From the NCBI RefSeq assembly GCF_000525835.1, contig NZ_AODD01000002.1:434001-498000 (forward strand): 64,000 bases of DNA, in the 5' to 3' direction. The notes under the pieces were generated by a model. The model was not told the origin of the DNA and made no database searches. It saw nothing but the letters and a program-made list of their open reading frames with translations. The DNA comes from Listeria grandensis FSL F6-0971 (GTDB lineage: Bacteria > Bacillota > Bacilli > Lactobacillales > Listeriaceae). How positions within the stretch are numbered: position 1 is the first letter of the stretch; every line of letters starts with the position of its first letter. The translations under genes and the position numbers were made by a program. Below are positions 52,681 through 61,961 of this stretch, one piece after another.

Positions 52681-53035
52681 TTAATGAGCTACGTATTCAG
52701 CAATTATTTCATTTACTTGGTCCTCTGAAAGCTCCGATTGTGTGACAATTTCTTCTATAGTGACACCAGACGTATACAAAGTGATGATTTGTTTTTTTCT
52801 TAAGTCACGAAGTTTCTTGCTAGAAGTGCGAACAGGTGTGACAGAATCAGCATCGACCTTCAATGTATTTTCTAGAGTAGACACGCGTTTTTTTTAATTC
52901 GAAGTTCTCTTGCATTAATTGAGATGCAATTTCTTCCATCTCGTTTTCTAACTGTTTGCTATTTCCTTTTTGCATAAATGAAAGCAAGAATAGGACGACA
53001 GAACAGGCAAGGAGAATTATGATTAAAACAGTCAT
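52681..53035 (-). CDS. YqzD-like / DUF6115-type membrane protein, one frameshift
   Basis: Short membrane protein of about 117 residues when repaired. The N-terminal segment VLIIILLACSVVLFLLSFM is hydrophobic, followed by a coiled coil and a C-terminal helix-turn-helix-like stretch (VTIEEIVTQSELSEDQVNEI). Eight T on the plus strand near 52889-52896, where seven join NFELKK to RVSTLENTLKVDA, split it into two apparent frames. The order with the YqzC-like gene, rpmG and the folate ligase matches L. monocytogenes. No function known. Confidence 0.7.
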
Positions 53036-53238
53036 TGTGTTAATAACACCTCTTTTCCCTAAACTCTACTTCTATTTATAGCATAAATTCCATCAAAAAC
53101 ATAGTCAAAAATAGATATTGTAAAGAAAATAAAAAAGAAAAGCTCAGGAATCCTTGCGTAAAGCCCTTAAAAATGATATTATAATACAGGTCTGATAAAT
53201 AAAAAAATCAGTTTGATGAGAGTCTGGAGGGAAATAGA

Positions 53239-53388
53239 ATGCGTGTTAATATCACTTTAGAATGCACTGAGTGTGGCGATCGCAATTATATCACTACTAA
53301 AAACAAACGTGAAAACCCGGAACGTATTGAATTAAAAAAATATTGTCCAAGATTGCGTCGTGTTACTTTACACCGCGAAACTAAGTAA
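53239..53388 (+). CDS. rpmG: 50S ribosomal protein L33
   Basis: Forty-nine-residue ribosomal protein, [16 protein letters not shown] onward, ending [16 protein letters not shown]. The first Cys pair (CTEC) is present but only one Cys remains of the second (YCPR), so zinc binding is probably incomplete, as in the common Firmicutes paralogs. GGAGGG precedes the ATG by seven bases; TATAAT lies at 53180-53185. Confidence 0.97.
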   Translation: MRVNITLECTECGDRNYITTKNKRENPERIELKKYCPRLRRVTLHRETK

Positions 53389-53419
53389 GCAGCAGGATTT
53401 TCACCTGTTGCTTTTTTTA
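53389..53419 (+). terminator. Terminator after rpmG
   Basis: GCAGCAGG pairs with CCTGTTGC (one G-T), followed by T7. Confidence 0.9.
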
Positions 53420-53448
53420 TTGAAAAAACGATTTGGGAGGAGATACTG

Positions 53449-54003
53449 ATGTCAACAAAAGCCTACCTACGTGAGCAAATACTGGAACAACTAAAACAGA
53501 TGGATGAAGCTACATATAAAAAGCGTTCCCTCCAAATTGCAAATCAACTTTTTCAAGAAGAGGTTTGGCAAAGGGCTCAAGCAATCGGCATTACGATAGC
53601 ACGCTTTCCAGAAGTGGCAACACAGTCCATCATCGAGCGCGCTTGGCTAGAAGGGAAATGTGTATCGATACCCGAAACAGATAACAAGTCAAAGACAATG
53701 CAATTCCGGGAGTATCGGTCCGATGATAAGCTTGTGAAAAAAACTTTAGGATTATATGAGCCGATGACAAAGGCACGGATTTTAGCCAAGGCAGAGATCG
53801 ATTTACTTATCGTCCCAGGTGTTCTCTTTCGCCCTGATGGTTACCGCATTGGTTTTGGTGCTGGCTTTTACGACCGCTATTTAGCAGGATATGAAGGACG
53901 TACGATTTCTCTCTGTTACGCAGAACAAATATCGACAGATTTCACGCCAGAAGCTCATGATTTACCCGTTCAAAAACTAGTACTTGAAAATAATCTGAAA
54001 TAA
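53449..54003 (+). CDS. 5-formyltetrahydrofolate cyclo-ligase
   Basis: Converts 5-formyl-THF to 5,10-methenyl-THF using ATP, recycling folate. The 184-residue protein has the family motifs: N-terminal R-x-x-x-L region, FPEVATQSIIERAWLEGK, and C-terminal LIVPGVLFRPDGYRIGFGAGFYDRYL (quoted in parts: LIVPGVLF, YRIGFGAGFYDRYL). GGGAGGAG precedes the start. The gene name fthC/ygfA is used elsewhere, and the location after rpmG matches Listeria. Confidence 0.95.
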   Translation: MSTKAYLREQILEQLKQMDEATYKKRSLQIANQLFQEEVWQRAQAIGITIARFPEVATQSIIERAWLEGKCVSIPETDNKSKTMQFREYRSDDKLVKKTLGLYEPMTKARILAKAEIDLLIVPGVLFRPDGYRIGFGAGFYDRYLAGYEGRTISLCYAEQISTDFTPEAHDLPVQKLVLENNLK

Positions 54004-54097
54004 TAGCAAAAAATCGGCGGAGATTGATTTACAATACTCGCCTTTTTGCGTATAGTAGTACTTATAAATAGGATTTTAAAAGAAAGCAGGGAATTTT

Positions 54098-55645
54098 TTG
54101 AGCCTCCAAGAACAGTATATTTTTTGGCGATTAACTAACTATTTTCTTATTGAGGAAGGATATCGATTGATCCACCTTCATGAAAAGAAGCAAGAATTAT
54201 GGTTAGATAATCCAGCACAAAAGAAAAGACCAGTGATTCGAATTCAAATGAAGGAGCTCAGTTGGTCCAATGTCGTAGAACGTGATATTGAGCAAGTGAT
54301 GCATGTATGCGAGGACTTGCGCAAACAGATGGGGCGTTTGAAATTGTCACTCATCAATATTTACATCACGCCTTTTAAACCAGTTGGGGATATTTCGGAA
54401 TGGTTCGATAAGCCGCTTCAATCAGAGAACGAGAAAATAAGTTTAGATAATATATTAATCGATCAAGAAAACGCGAATGAACAATTGAACCAAATGTGCC
54501 TAGATTTAGGCGTACCACCAGAAACTTTTCACGTTCCAAATGAGCTAGATGAAGATAGGATTGCTAAAGAACGTAGCATTGTTATCAACTATATCACTAC
54601 AAAAGTAAGCGAGGAACAAGTACAAGCTCGCAAAGAAAAGCCTTATGTGACATATATATTGTTAGCGATCCAAATCGCAGTATTTCTAATCATGACCTTC
54701 ACCGGAGGAACGAGTAATAATACATTTAACCTTGTTCGCTGGGGTGCTAAATTCAATCCGCTCATATATGCAGGGGAATGGTGGCGTTTCATTACACCGA
54801 TGTTCATTCATATTGGTTTGTTGCATCTGCTCATGAATTCTGTTGTTTTATATATCATTGGCCCGATGGCAGAGAAATTATATGGGAAATGGCGTTACGC
54901 CCTGATTTATGTCCTATCAGGTATTACTGGCGTCGTCGCGAGCTTTGTCTTCAATATCAATGTGGCGGCAGGTGCAAGTACGGCGATATTTGGTATTTTT
55001 GGCGCTTTGTTGTATTTAGTAGTGTTGAAACCGCATGTATATGCAAGATCATTGGGAATTAGTATCGCTGGATTGGTGGTTGTGAACCTTGTTGTTGATC
55101 TATTCTCACAAGGTATTGATTTAGCAGGGCATGTTGGTGGTTTAGTTGGTGGTTTCTTGATTGCAGGAGCCTTATCACTACCACATCAGTACTTCCATTG
55201 GCGCCGGGTTGTATACGGAGCCTCTGTTATTTTACTAACGGCATTCTTCCTATGGTTTGGCTTTAATAAAGGGCAAAATCCTTATGAACCACAGAACGCC
55301 AATGCCGTTGCAGGAGCCTTTATTCAACATGAGGACTATGCGACTGCGCAAAAAATACTTCAACAACTGCAGTCTTCTGGAAGTGCGGATGAGATCAGTT
55401 TTACAAATTTGGCAATCATCGCAACAATTAAAGGAAACGAAGAGGATGCTGCTAACTACGCACGTGAAGCCATTTCACAAGAACCGTTTAACCCGCACGC
55501 GCACTTTTTGCTGGCGAGAAGTTATGAAATGCAGGGGGATCTAAAGCAAGCATTGAAAGAGGCGACAATTGCTGTGGAGCAAGAAGACGCAGAAAATTAT
55601 GTGCAGTATAAGCTATACTTGGAGAATAAAATTCAAACAAGATAA
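54098..55645 (+). CDS. gluP: Rhomboid intramembrane serine protease, GluP type with TPR tail
   Basis: Membrane serine protease. Residues 1-175 are a soluble N-terminal extension; six to seven membrane segments follow (about 185-395). The catalytic Ser lies in GASTAIFGIFGAL and the His in AGHVGGLVGGF. C-terminal TPR-like repeats (about 400-515) include NPHAHFLLARSYEMQGDL. The start is TTG 54098 after GCAGGG. Of 515 residues; B. subtilis YqgP/GluP has the same architecture and place beside yqgQ and glcK. Confidence 0.93.
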   Translation: MSLQEQYIFWRLTNYFLIEEGYRLIHLHEKKQELWLDNPAQKKRPVIRIQMKELSWSNVVERDIEQVMHVCEDLRKQMGRLKLSLINIYITPFKPVGDISEWFDKPLQSENEKISLDNILIDQENANEQLNQMCLDLGVPPETFHVPNELDEDRIAKERSIVINYITTKVSEEQVQARKEKPYVTYILLAIQIAVFLIMTFTGGTSNNTFNLVRWGAKFNPLIYAGEWWRFITPMFIHIGLLHLLMNSVVLYIIGPMAEKLYGKWRYALIYVLSGITGVVASFVFNINVAAGASTAIFGIFGALLYLVVLKPHVYARSLGISIAGLVVVNLVVDLFSQGIDLAGHVGGLVGGFLIAGALSLPHQYFHWRRVVYGASVILLTAFFLWFGFNKGQNPYEPQNANAVAGAFIQHEDYATAQKILQQLQSSGSADEISFTNLAIIATIKGNEEDAANYAREAISQEPFNPHAHFLLARSYEMQGDLKQALKEATIAVEQEDAENYVQYKLYLENKIQTR

Positions 55646-55656
55646 GAGGTATCGTT

Positions 55657-55869
55657 ATGAAAACAGTCTATGATGTGGCTCAACTGCTGAAAAAATACGG
55701 CATCATCGTATATCTAGGGAAGCGACAATGGGATATCGAAATGATGGAATACGAGCTGACTGAACTGTTTAAACATAAATTGCTGGATCGTGAAGTCTAT
55801 GCCCGCGCAAGATCTATTCTGAAAGTAGAATTAGACAAAGAGAAGGCTAAAAATAAAGTAGCAGATTAG
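55657..55869 (+). CDS. yqgQ: YqgQ, DUF910 protein
   Basis: Small 70-residue helical protein, conserved between rhomboid and glucokinase genes in Firmicutes; begins VYDVAQLLKKYGIIVYLGKR. No motif with known function. It starts 11 bases after gluP and ends 14 bases before glcK, so all three are likely one operon. Confidence 0.93.
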   Translation: MKTVYDVAQLLKKYGIIVYLGKRQWDIEMMEYELTELFKHKLLDREVYARARSILKVELDKEKAKNKVAD

Positions 55870-55882
55870 GAGATATGTGAAA

Positions 55883-56854
55883 ATGGAAAAGAAATTAATT
55901 GGTGTTGACCTTGGTGGTACAACTGCAAAAATCGCGATTCTAACAACCGATGGTACAATTGAAGAAAAATGGTCTGTCGAAACGGATATTTCAGATGAAG
56001 GTGGTCATATTGTCCAAAATATTGGTGATAGCATCAATCAGAAACTAAGGGACTTGCAATTAAATAAGGATATTTTCCATGGTATTGGAATGGGCACACC
56101 TGGGACTATTAACTATGAAACAGGTACAGTAAAAGGTGCTTATAACTTGAACTGGGCGAAGGAGCAAAAAGTTGCCACGGACCTTAAGAATATCACAGGA
56201 CTAGATGTGTATTTAGATAATGATGCTAATATCGCAGCAGTAGGCGAAAGATGGCAAGGAGCGGGCGAGGGCTCAGCAAATGTGTTTTTTGTAACACTAG
56301 GAACTGGGGTCGGCGGTGGTATTTTTGCAGAAGGAAAGATCCTTCATGGCGCAAAAGGTGCTGCGGGAGAAATTGGACACATCACTGTGGATACAAGTCC
56401 AGAAGCGTATGCTTGCACATGTGGTAAAAAAGGTTGTTTGGAAACAATTGCATCTGCCACTGGGATTGTTCGCGTAGCGAAGGATTTAGCTACATCCTTC
56501 GCATCAGAATCAGAATTAAAAAGTATAATCAAACAAGGAACAGAGGAAACAACATCCAAGTTGATTTTTGATCTTGCGGCTAAAGGAGATAAGTTGGCAA
56601 GCCAAGTCGTGGCTCACATTTGCTTCTATTTAGGGCTTGCATGTAGTCATATTGGAAACATGTTAAACCCAGAAAAAATTATCATTGGTGGAGGCGTTTC
56701 AGCGGCGGGAGAAGCGCTATTGAAACCAATTCAAAGCTATTTTGAAGGAATGGTTTTCCCGGCTGTTCGAGAATCAACTTCCATTTCCATTGCTACACTT
56801 GGGAATGATGCCGGTGTCTTAGGCGCGGCTTGGCTAGCTTTACCAGCTGAATAA
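55883..56854 (+). CDS. glcK: Glucokinase, ROK family
   Basis: Phosphorylates glucose with ATP. ATP-binding GVDLGGTTAKIAIL, the ROK zinc-binding CTCGKKGCLETIAS and the catalytic Asp region DNDANIAAVGERWQG are present. The ATG 55883 (MEKKLIGVDLGG) matches family starts, 10 bases from AGGAG; GTG 55877 is an alternative. It follows yqgQ and is ended by a terminator. Confidence 0.95.
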   Translation: MEKKLIGVDLGGTTAKIAILTTDGTIEEKWSVETDISDEGGHIVQNIGDSINQKLRDLQLNKDIFHGIGMGTPGTINYETGTVKGAYNLNWAKEQKVATDLKNITGLDVYLDNDANIAAVGERWQGAGEGSANVFFVTLGTGVGGGIFAEGKILHGAKGAAGEIGHITVDTSPEAYACTCGKKGCLETIASATGIVRVAKDLATSFASESELKSIIKQGTEETTSKLIFDLAAKGDKLASQVVAHICFYLGLACSHIGNMLNPEKIIIGGGVSAAGEALLKPIQSYFEGMVFPAVRESTSISIATLGNDAGVLGAAWLALPAE

Positions 56855-56867
56855 TGAATGTATAGCT

Positions 56868-56918
56868 CTAGATGCATACTGGCGCTGAATTAACGGTGGT
56901 AATGCATCTAGTTTTTTT
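56868..56918 (+). terminator. Terminator after glcK
   Basis: CTAGATGCAT pairs perfectly with ATGCATCTAG over a 24-base loop, followed by T7. Confidence 0.9.
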
Positions 56919-56995
56919 GCCTGTTGGAAGTTTGTTTCATCTTCTTAAAGTCAGGGTAAAATAACAGTAGCTATAAAGCAATTGGAGGGAGAGAG

Positions 56996-58096
56996 ATGGA
57001 TAAAATACGCATAGGTTTCATCATTACTATCCTTGGACTTTTATTTCTTTCCTATGGGTGTAAGAACGAGGAGATACCCGCCAACAAAGAAACACCAGCT
57101 ACTACCAATAAAATTAAGACATCCAATATTCAATCTAAGGATTTTCAACGTGTGGTGGGCTGGATTGATGATGAAAATGTTCTTTTACAGTTACGAAAAG
57201 ATAGAAAAATAATCTTTGAAAGCTTGAATGTATTCACTGGGAAACGGCATCAAATATATGAAACAGCTAATGTTATTTCAGAAGTAATCATCAGTCCAAA
57301 TCGAGACCGTTTCTTGATTTATTCTGCCAAGAGTAAGGATATGGCTGTGCTAGATATAATATCGATGTCTGGATCGTTGATGAGCTCGAAAGAAGTAAAG
57401 CCGCAAAATATCGAGTTTTCTTGGAACCAAGATGATCAAGATAAGATGTTTATGACAACATTTGATACAGACTGGAACTATCAAGTTTTTCAATGGGATA
57501 TTTCATCTGGTAATGTGGCTAAATTAAACACGCATTCACCGTTTATTTCATGGTACAGTGATAACTTATTTGTTTCTAATCAAAAAGCAACACCACAACA
57601 AGATAGAGGAGATCTTTTTTTAGAAGATGCCCGGGATAAGTCGGTTAAAAATTTGATAGTAGCAGATATTTACCAGTTTGCTGTTTCGGCTAATACACTT
57701 TTAACAACGGAACCGAGTAAGGACGAAAAATCTATGATATATAACTTTAGGACGATTGGATTTCAATCATATTATAAATACGAAGCTCCTAGAGTGTACG
57801 ATGAGTTAGGCACATTTTTTCCATTCTATGATTTGAATGTAGAGCAAGAATCCTTTCTTACCTTCGAGCCATACGAGAGTAAGAAATTAACAAACCATGG
57901 TGGAGAGTTTAAACTTATAAAAATTGATCCTAAAGCTAAAAGTGCCAAAACGATTTTAGAACTGGTCAATAATGAGCCGATTTTGACATCACCTAACGGC
58001 GAATATTGCTTGTATGGCTATTTATTTGACCAGATTATTGACCTAAAAACAAGAGACATGACTTATTTGACTCAGCGTCGTGATAAGATGTATTAA
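56996..58096 (+). CDS. YqgU-like lipoprotein with beta-propeller-type repeats
   Basis: Secreted lipoprotein of 366 residues. The lipobox is FLSYGC with Cys at residue 22. After it the protein is beta-rich with repeating blades such as FQRVVGWIDDENVLLQLRK and ISEVIISPNRDRFLIYSAKS, suggestive of a TolB/YqgU-like propeller. The start follows GGAGGGAG. In B. subtilis yqgU is in the same place. No enzymatic motif; role unknown. A terminator ends it, facing the ABC genes. Confidence 0.8.
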   Translation: MDKIRIGFIITILGLLFLSYGCKNEEIPANKETPATTNKIKTSNIQSKDFQRVVGWIDDENVLLQLRKDRKIIFESLNVFTGKRHQIYETANVISEVIISPNRDRFLIYSAKSKDMAVLDIISMSGSLMSSKEVKPQNIEFSWNQDDQDKMFMTTFDTDWNYQVFQWDISSGNVAKLNTHSPFISWYSDNLFVSNQKATPQQDRGDLFLEDARDKSVKNLIVADIYQFAVSANTLLTTEPSKDEKSMIYNFRTIGFQSYYKYEAPRVYDELGTFFPFYDLNVEQESFLTFEPYESKKLTNHGGEFKLIKIDPKAKSAKTILELVNNEPILTSPNGEYCLYGYLFDQIIDLKTRDMTYLTQRRDKMY

Positions 58097-58147
58097 AATG
58101 CCAGAGAATACTATCGTAAGGAGATAGTCATTCATCTGGCATTTTTG
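58095..58147. terminator. Bidirectional terminator
   Basis: AAAATGCCAGA pairs with TCTGGCATTTTT around an inner hairpin (ACTATC / GATAGT). It serves the YqgU-like gene and the convergent ABC permease gene. Confidence 0.9.
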
Positions 58148-58157
58148 TTATATGCAT

Positions 58158-58979
58158 TTAAACAGATACGTCTCTCTTCTGGAAGAATATAAAGGCTAGA
58201 GCCATAAAAATAAGGTAGTACACAGCTAAGATACTGATAGCTAGCTCTGGTGAAAGCCCTTTTACATCCATTCCTGCTCCATTAGCATTCATGCTGACGT
58301 AGTAGAGCGGTGCCATAAAGATATATTTGAACCATTGAAATTGTCCCACTAGCATGAGTGTTATGCCACCAGCAATGCTGTTAACGAATAGAAGGAACAG
58401 ACCAATACCTACAGCTAATGCTTGGCTGCGTAGTAAAGAGGAGACCATAAAGGCAATTGATGTAGAAAATATAAGCTGTATTGTGAAGAAGCCAAGTTGC
58501 GAACCTAGGGCACTTGCTGCTGTTTGCCCACTATTAGTGATGGTTCCACTCTCAGAATAGGCTGGATTAGCGGTGCTAATATCTTGTGTGAAACTAGCAA
58601 AAGAAGTTAGTATACCACCAATAATATAAGTCATAATAAGAGTAAAAATAGTTAATAAAATGGCGTACATAAGCACGACGATATACTTTGATAAAAGTAT
58701 TTGCCAACGTTTATAAGGGCGTATCAAAAGTAATTTTATTGTGCCATAGCTAAATTCAGAAGATACAACAGCACTCGCAATTACAATGGAGAACAGGGCA
58801 ACTAGAAACATACTAATACTATTTATCGTTAACATCAGTTGAACATTGTTGAGGTCTGGAATAAATGATCTAAAACTTGCAGATAAAGCTAGGATAACAG
58901 CCAAAATAATAAGTGGATAAAGCCAAGTGCTGAATCGTAGTGTTAGTTTCTTTGTCTCGTTTGCAATTAATGAAATCAT
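58158..58979 (-). CDS. ABC-2 type transporter permease
   Basis: Membrane component of 273 residues with six hydrophobic segments and the extracellular loop around 130-155. The ABC-2 permease signature VVSSEFSYGTIKLLLIRPYKR is clear. Its start overlaps the end of the ATPase gene by four bases (ATGA), so the two are translationally coupled. Substrate unknown; these pairs often export peptides or antibiotics, which is only a family tendency. Confidence 0.88.
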   Translation of the reverse strand: MISLIANETKKLTLRFSTWLYPLIILAVILALSASFRSFIPDLNNVQLMLTINSISMFLVALFSIVIASAVVSSEFSYGTIKLLLIRPYKRWQILLSKYIVVLMYAILLTIFTLIMTYIIGGILTSFASFTQDISTANPAYSESGTITNSGQTAASALGSQLGFFTIQLIFSTSIAFMVSSLLRSQALAVGIGLFLLFVNSIAGGITLMLVGQFQWFKYIFMAPLYYVSMNANGAGMDVKGLSPELAISILAVYYLIFMALAFIFFQKRDVSV

Positions 58980-59914
58980 GCCATACTACCCCCATTTGAC
59001 TTAGTTATTTCCAAGAAACGATCTTCTAATGTCTTAGTGTGTGCTTCTATTGTGAAAATAGAAATATCTTCGGATGCTAATTTCTTTACAAGCTCGGGAA
59101 TATCAGAAGGGATGTATTGGATAAAGAAGTGAGCAGCTGCGTTGTCATCGAGTATGTAGTCAATATTCCAGTCTGTAAGCAGTTGTTTAGAAAGTTCAAG
59201 AGGCTCTAAATGCATACGGAATGTATGGATCAGTTCATTTTCAGTGGCGTTTTCCACTTTCATATCAGCAATATGTGTCAGTTCACCACGTTCGATAATC
59301 GCAAAACGATCGCACAACAGTTCCATTTCTGTTAGTAAATGTGAAGAAACAAGGATGCTCACACCTTGGCTAGCTAAAGTTTTCATTTGTAAGCGAAATT
59401 CTTTCATTCCTTCAGGATCTAAGCCGTTTGTAGGTTCATCAAAAATCAAAAGTTTAGGATTATGAATCAGTGCTTGTGCGACACCTAGGCGCTGTCTCAT
59501 TCCTAAAGAATAGGTTTTAACCTTGTTATTTATGGCTTTATCTAAGTGTACTAATTGAATAATCTCATGAATGCGTTCGTTTGAAATTTTAGTGCGTGAC
59601 ATAGATGCGAATGTTTTTAAATTTTGTAAACCCGTCATGTATGGATAGAACTCAGGATTTTCTACAATAGCTCCAACGTGTTGGATGGCTTCCGTATAGA
59701 AGTTGTCGATATTTTTACCTAAGATTGTTATGTCTCCACTTGTTTTGCTGATGAGTTTGACAATGCTGCGGATAATAGTTGTTTTACCCGCGCCATTTGG
59801 CCCTAAGAGACCGAAAATTTCGCCTTCATTCACGGAAAATGAAATATCTTTAATAATCGGTTTAGAACCAATGGTTTTTACTAAATGATTTATTTCTAGT
59901 ACTGGTTGTGTCAT
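58976..59914 (-). CDS. ABC transporter ATP-binding protein
   Basis: ATPase of 312 residues. Walker A GPNGAGKTT, signature SLGMRQRLGVAQ, Walker B LLIFDEPTNGLD and the switch His in SSHLL. The start is ATG 59914 (MTQPVLEINHLVK) with GGAAGGAG six bases upstream, so it is its own gene although the frame runs open into the kinase upstream. C-terminal part (about 215-312) is the domain found in BcrA/YtrB-type ATPases. Pairs with the permease just downstream. Confidence 0.93.
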   Translation of the reverse strand: MTQPVLEINHLVKTIGSKPIIKDISFSVNEGEIFGLLGPNGAGKTTIIRSIVKLISKTSGDITILGKNIDNFYTEAIQHVGAIVENPEFYPYMTGLQNLKTFASMSRTKISNERIHEIIQLVHLDKAINNKVKTYSLGMRQRLGVAQALIHNPKLLIFDEPTNGLDPEGMKEFRLQMKTLASQGVSILVSSHLLTEMELLCDRFAIIERGELTHIADMKVENATENELIHTFRMHLEPLELSKQLLTDWNIDYILDDNAAAHFFIQYIPSDIPELVKKLASEDISIFTIEAHTKTLEDRFLEITKSNGGSMA

Positions 59915-59927
59915 GATTTCTCCTTCC

Positions 59928-60427
59928 TTACTTGGAATTCTTTTTTTTATTTTTTTAGCAATTTCTTGTGGTGTTAAAAGATCTGTTTCAATAACTAAAT
60001 GTGAGGTTGCTTCGTATAATTGGGTCCTTGAATCAAATAAGATTTTTATTTCTTCAGGACTTTTTTCTTGGATGAGAGGTCGTGTTGTATCGCCTTCTAG
60101 CCTTTTGAGAAATATATCAGGACTTGTTTTTAAGTAAACAACAAAATCTGCTGATTGAAGTTGGGCTCTATTTTGGGGAGAAAGAATAATACCTCCACCA
60201 GTGGATATAACAGCCTCCTGTTGTAAAACTTGCATCAGCATGTCGTGTTCTTCATTTCTAAAGACAGACTCCCCTAGACGAGCAAAGATCTCTGTGACCG
60301 ACGATTGAAATTTTGACTGGATTTCTGTGTCAATATCAATTAAGGGGAGCGCCAAATTTTCGGCAAGGATTCTGCCAACAGTTGATTTCCCAGCTCCCAT
60401 AAATCCTGTTAAGACAACTTGGTTCAT
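59928..60427 (-). CDS. aroK: Shikimate kinase, frameshift at the end
   Basis: Phosphorylates shikimate in aromatic amino-acid synthesis. P-loop GFMGAGKST, the shikimate-binding DIDTEIQ and GGGII, and the lid region EGDTTRPLI are present. Length 166 after repair. Eight A on the minus strand (59948-59941) let the frame read into the ABC gene; nine would give KKNSK and a stop TAA at 59930-59928, just before the ABC ribosome site. It starts 22 bases after comGG, preceded by AAAGGAGGA, as in Bacillus, where aroK lies beside comGG. Confidence 0.9.
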
Positions 60428-60449
60428 ATAGGTCCTCCTTTGTAATATT

Positions 60450-60815
60450 TTAATTTGGTAGAAGACTTATTTTTTGCGATTGGATATCCCATATCAGGCT
60501 TTGTTTCAGGAGATATCCATTATCTAGCTGTGTCACAGTATTATATCTAATAGTATCTTCCGTACTTTCCGCCCAATTATACCATAAAACAGTATTGTTG
60601 TGTTTCTCGGTAAAGGTTTTTTTGCCAGATTTAATTTTGGAGACATTATTATGAATCGATAAATTTAGCAACGTGGATGCGAGATAATAATTTTGTAATT
60701 GCTTCTCCATTTCTAGCTTGGAGCTATAGATACTGGTTGCTCCTAACATCATCATAATGCCTAGCAAAGTAATATAGAGAGTTAGAACATAAGTGAAGCC
60801 GTTTTGCTGTATCAT
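60450..60815 (-). CDS. comGG: Competence pseudopilin ComGG
   Basis: Minor pseudopilin-like protein of 121 residues of the competence pilus that pulls DNA to ComEA. The N-terminus QQNGFTYVLTLYITLLGIMMML is a hydrophobic helix, without a clear class III cleavage Glu at +5. It follows comGF by one base and ends 22 bases before aroK. Confidence 0.85.
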   Translation of the reverse strand: MIQQNGFTYVLTLYITLLGIMMMLGATSIYSSKLEMEKQLQNYYLASTLLNLSIHNNVSKIKSGKKTFTEKHNNTVLWYNWAESTEDTIRYNTVTQLDNGYLLKQSLIWDIQSQKISLLPN

Positions 60816-60816
60816 A

Positions 60817-61272
60817 TTATTTATTCCTCTCTGTATGAATGTAAAAACGTGCAGTTAATTCGTTGCCATCTTCAAAAAGGACCTCATAAACAAGTTGATT
60901 ATCTGCTTTTTTGAACCATTTATCTTGTTTGATATTTGTTAAGAGTGGTTCGTGGCCTTTATTATCGACAGAACGCCGTGTCATGTTTTGATAGGATGCA
61001 TAGGTTATTAGTTTTGATTGTGAATAGAAATCTATTTTGTGGTCTGACACGGTAAGTTCCGAACTTGTCATAAGCTCTTTTCTTGTTTGATTGAGGAAAA
61101 GTTGCCATTCATAATTCTTATCAATATCCATCACCTTTAATACAGATTGGTAACTTTGAAAGATAAGTGGCACAAAGGAGGCAATGATTACAAAGATTAG
61201 TAACGAAAACAAAGATTCCAGCAGTGTAAAAGCGTGGTTACTTCGTAGCATAGCAAATATTTTCTTTAGCAT
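60817..61272 (-). CDS. comGF: Competence pseudopilin ComGF
   Basis: Protein of up to 151 residues with the type IV pilin signature HAFTLLESLFSLLIFVIIA, here with Ala in place of Gly before the Phe. The start 61272 gives a 14-residue leader; ATG 61251 (MLRSNHAF) would give a 7-residue one and fits prepilins well. It overlaps comGE by 35 bases, or 14 with the second start. Confidence 0.85.
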   Translation of the reverse strand: MLKKIFAMLRSNHAFTLLESLFSLLIFVIIASFVPLIFQSYQSVLKVMDIDKNYEWQLFLNQTRKELMTSSELTVSDHKIDFYSQSKLITYASYQNMTRRSVDNKGHEPLLTNIKQDKWFKKADNQLVYEVLFEDGNELTARFYIHTERNK

Positions 61273-61537
61273 AAGTAGCGCAAAGTTGCTTCACCTCCTG
61301 ATTGTAAGTTATTTGATAGCTTTGATTTTTGATGATGACGGTGTAGCTGGATGATAAGCTGTTGTTTATATGGAAGATGCTTTCTTCGGCGAGCAGTTGA
61401 TAGGCTGTCGTTCGTTGATTTTGATAGTGCAAGTTTTCTTTTATCTGCATCATCATGGGCAGAAGTGATAAAATAATAAGTGACAACAGACTGAGTGAAA
61501 AAAGACTTTCTAGTAAGGAGAAACCATTATAGTTCAT
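61238..61537 (-). CDS. comGE: Competence pseudopilin ComGE
   Basis: Prepilin of 99 residues, MNYNGFSLLESLFSLSLL, cut after Gly by ComC. The start 61537 gives a short leader; a longer frame to 61579 would add residues with no ribosome site. It overlaps comGD by 11 bases and comGF at its end. Confidence 0.88.
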   Translation of the reverse strand: MNYNGFSLLESLFSLSLLSLIILSLLPMMMQIKENLHYQNQRTTAYQLLAEESIFHINNSLSSSYTVIIKNQSYQITYNQEVKQLCATYAKENICYATK

Positions 61538-61961
61538 CGATGCGAAACCTGCCTTTCCCGATTTGGAAAATAAGTGCATATTTTTTGCTGTAGCCTTCGA
61601 TGATGATCGTCTTGAATTTGCTGATATTCCCGAATGGTGGAGAAAAGCGAAAAGTTTGTTCGCTCTTCTCCTGAAACTGTAACGTGGGGGTTAATTTTCT
61701 AGATATGACAGATTCGTTAGGTGTAGATAGGCTTCCAAAATACGTATTATTCGTGCCGACGAAAACTAGACTCGTTTCTTGGTTCGCAGTGATTGCTTCT
61801 GCTTGCAAGTGCATGATATCTATTTTTAGCTGATCCAGGCTTTGCTTCTCAAGTACTTGTGTCAAGAGATTGCCTGCTGGAAAAATACTTATACTTAATA
61901 GAAGTAAGCTAATGGAGAGAACGAGAAGCATTTCGATTAGAGTGAAACCATTTTTTTTCAT
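61527..61961 (-). CDS. comGD: Competence pseudopilin ComGD
   Basis: Prepilin of 144 residues. Leader MKKNGFTLIEMLLVLS is ideal for processing by prepilin peptidase ComC. Its ATG overlaps the comGC stop by four bases (ATGA). The mature part holds strands and an extended C-terminal domain as in other ComGD. Confidence 0.9.
   Translation of the reverse strand: MKKNGFTLIEMLLVLSISLLLLSISIFPAGNLLTQVLEKQSLDQLKIDIMHLQAEAITANQETSLVFVGTNNTYFGSLSTPNESVISRKLTPTLQFQEKSEQTFRFSPPFGNISKFKTIIIEGYSKKYALIFQIGKGRFRIDEL

Noticed and set aside
58976-60427. A single 483-residue shikimate kinase-ABC ATPase protein
   Set aside because: The ABC part has its own ribosome site and start, and a one-base homopolymer change restores the aroK stop codon; treated as two genes.
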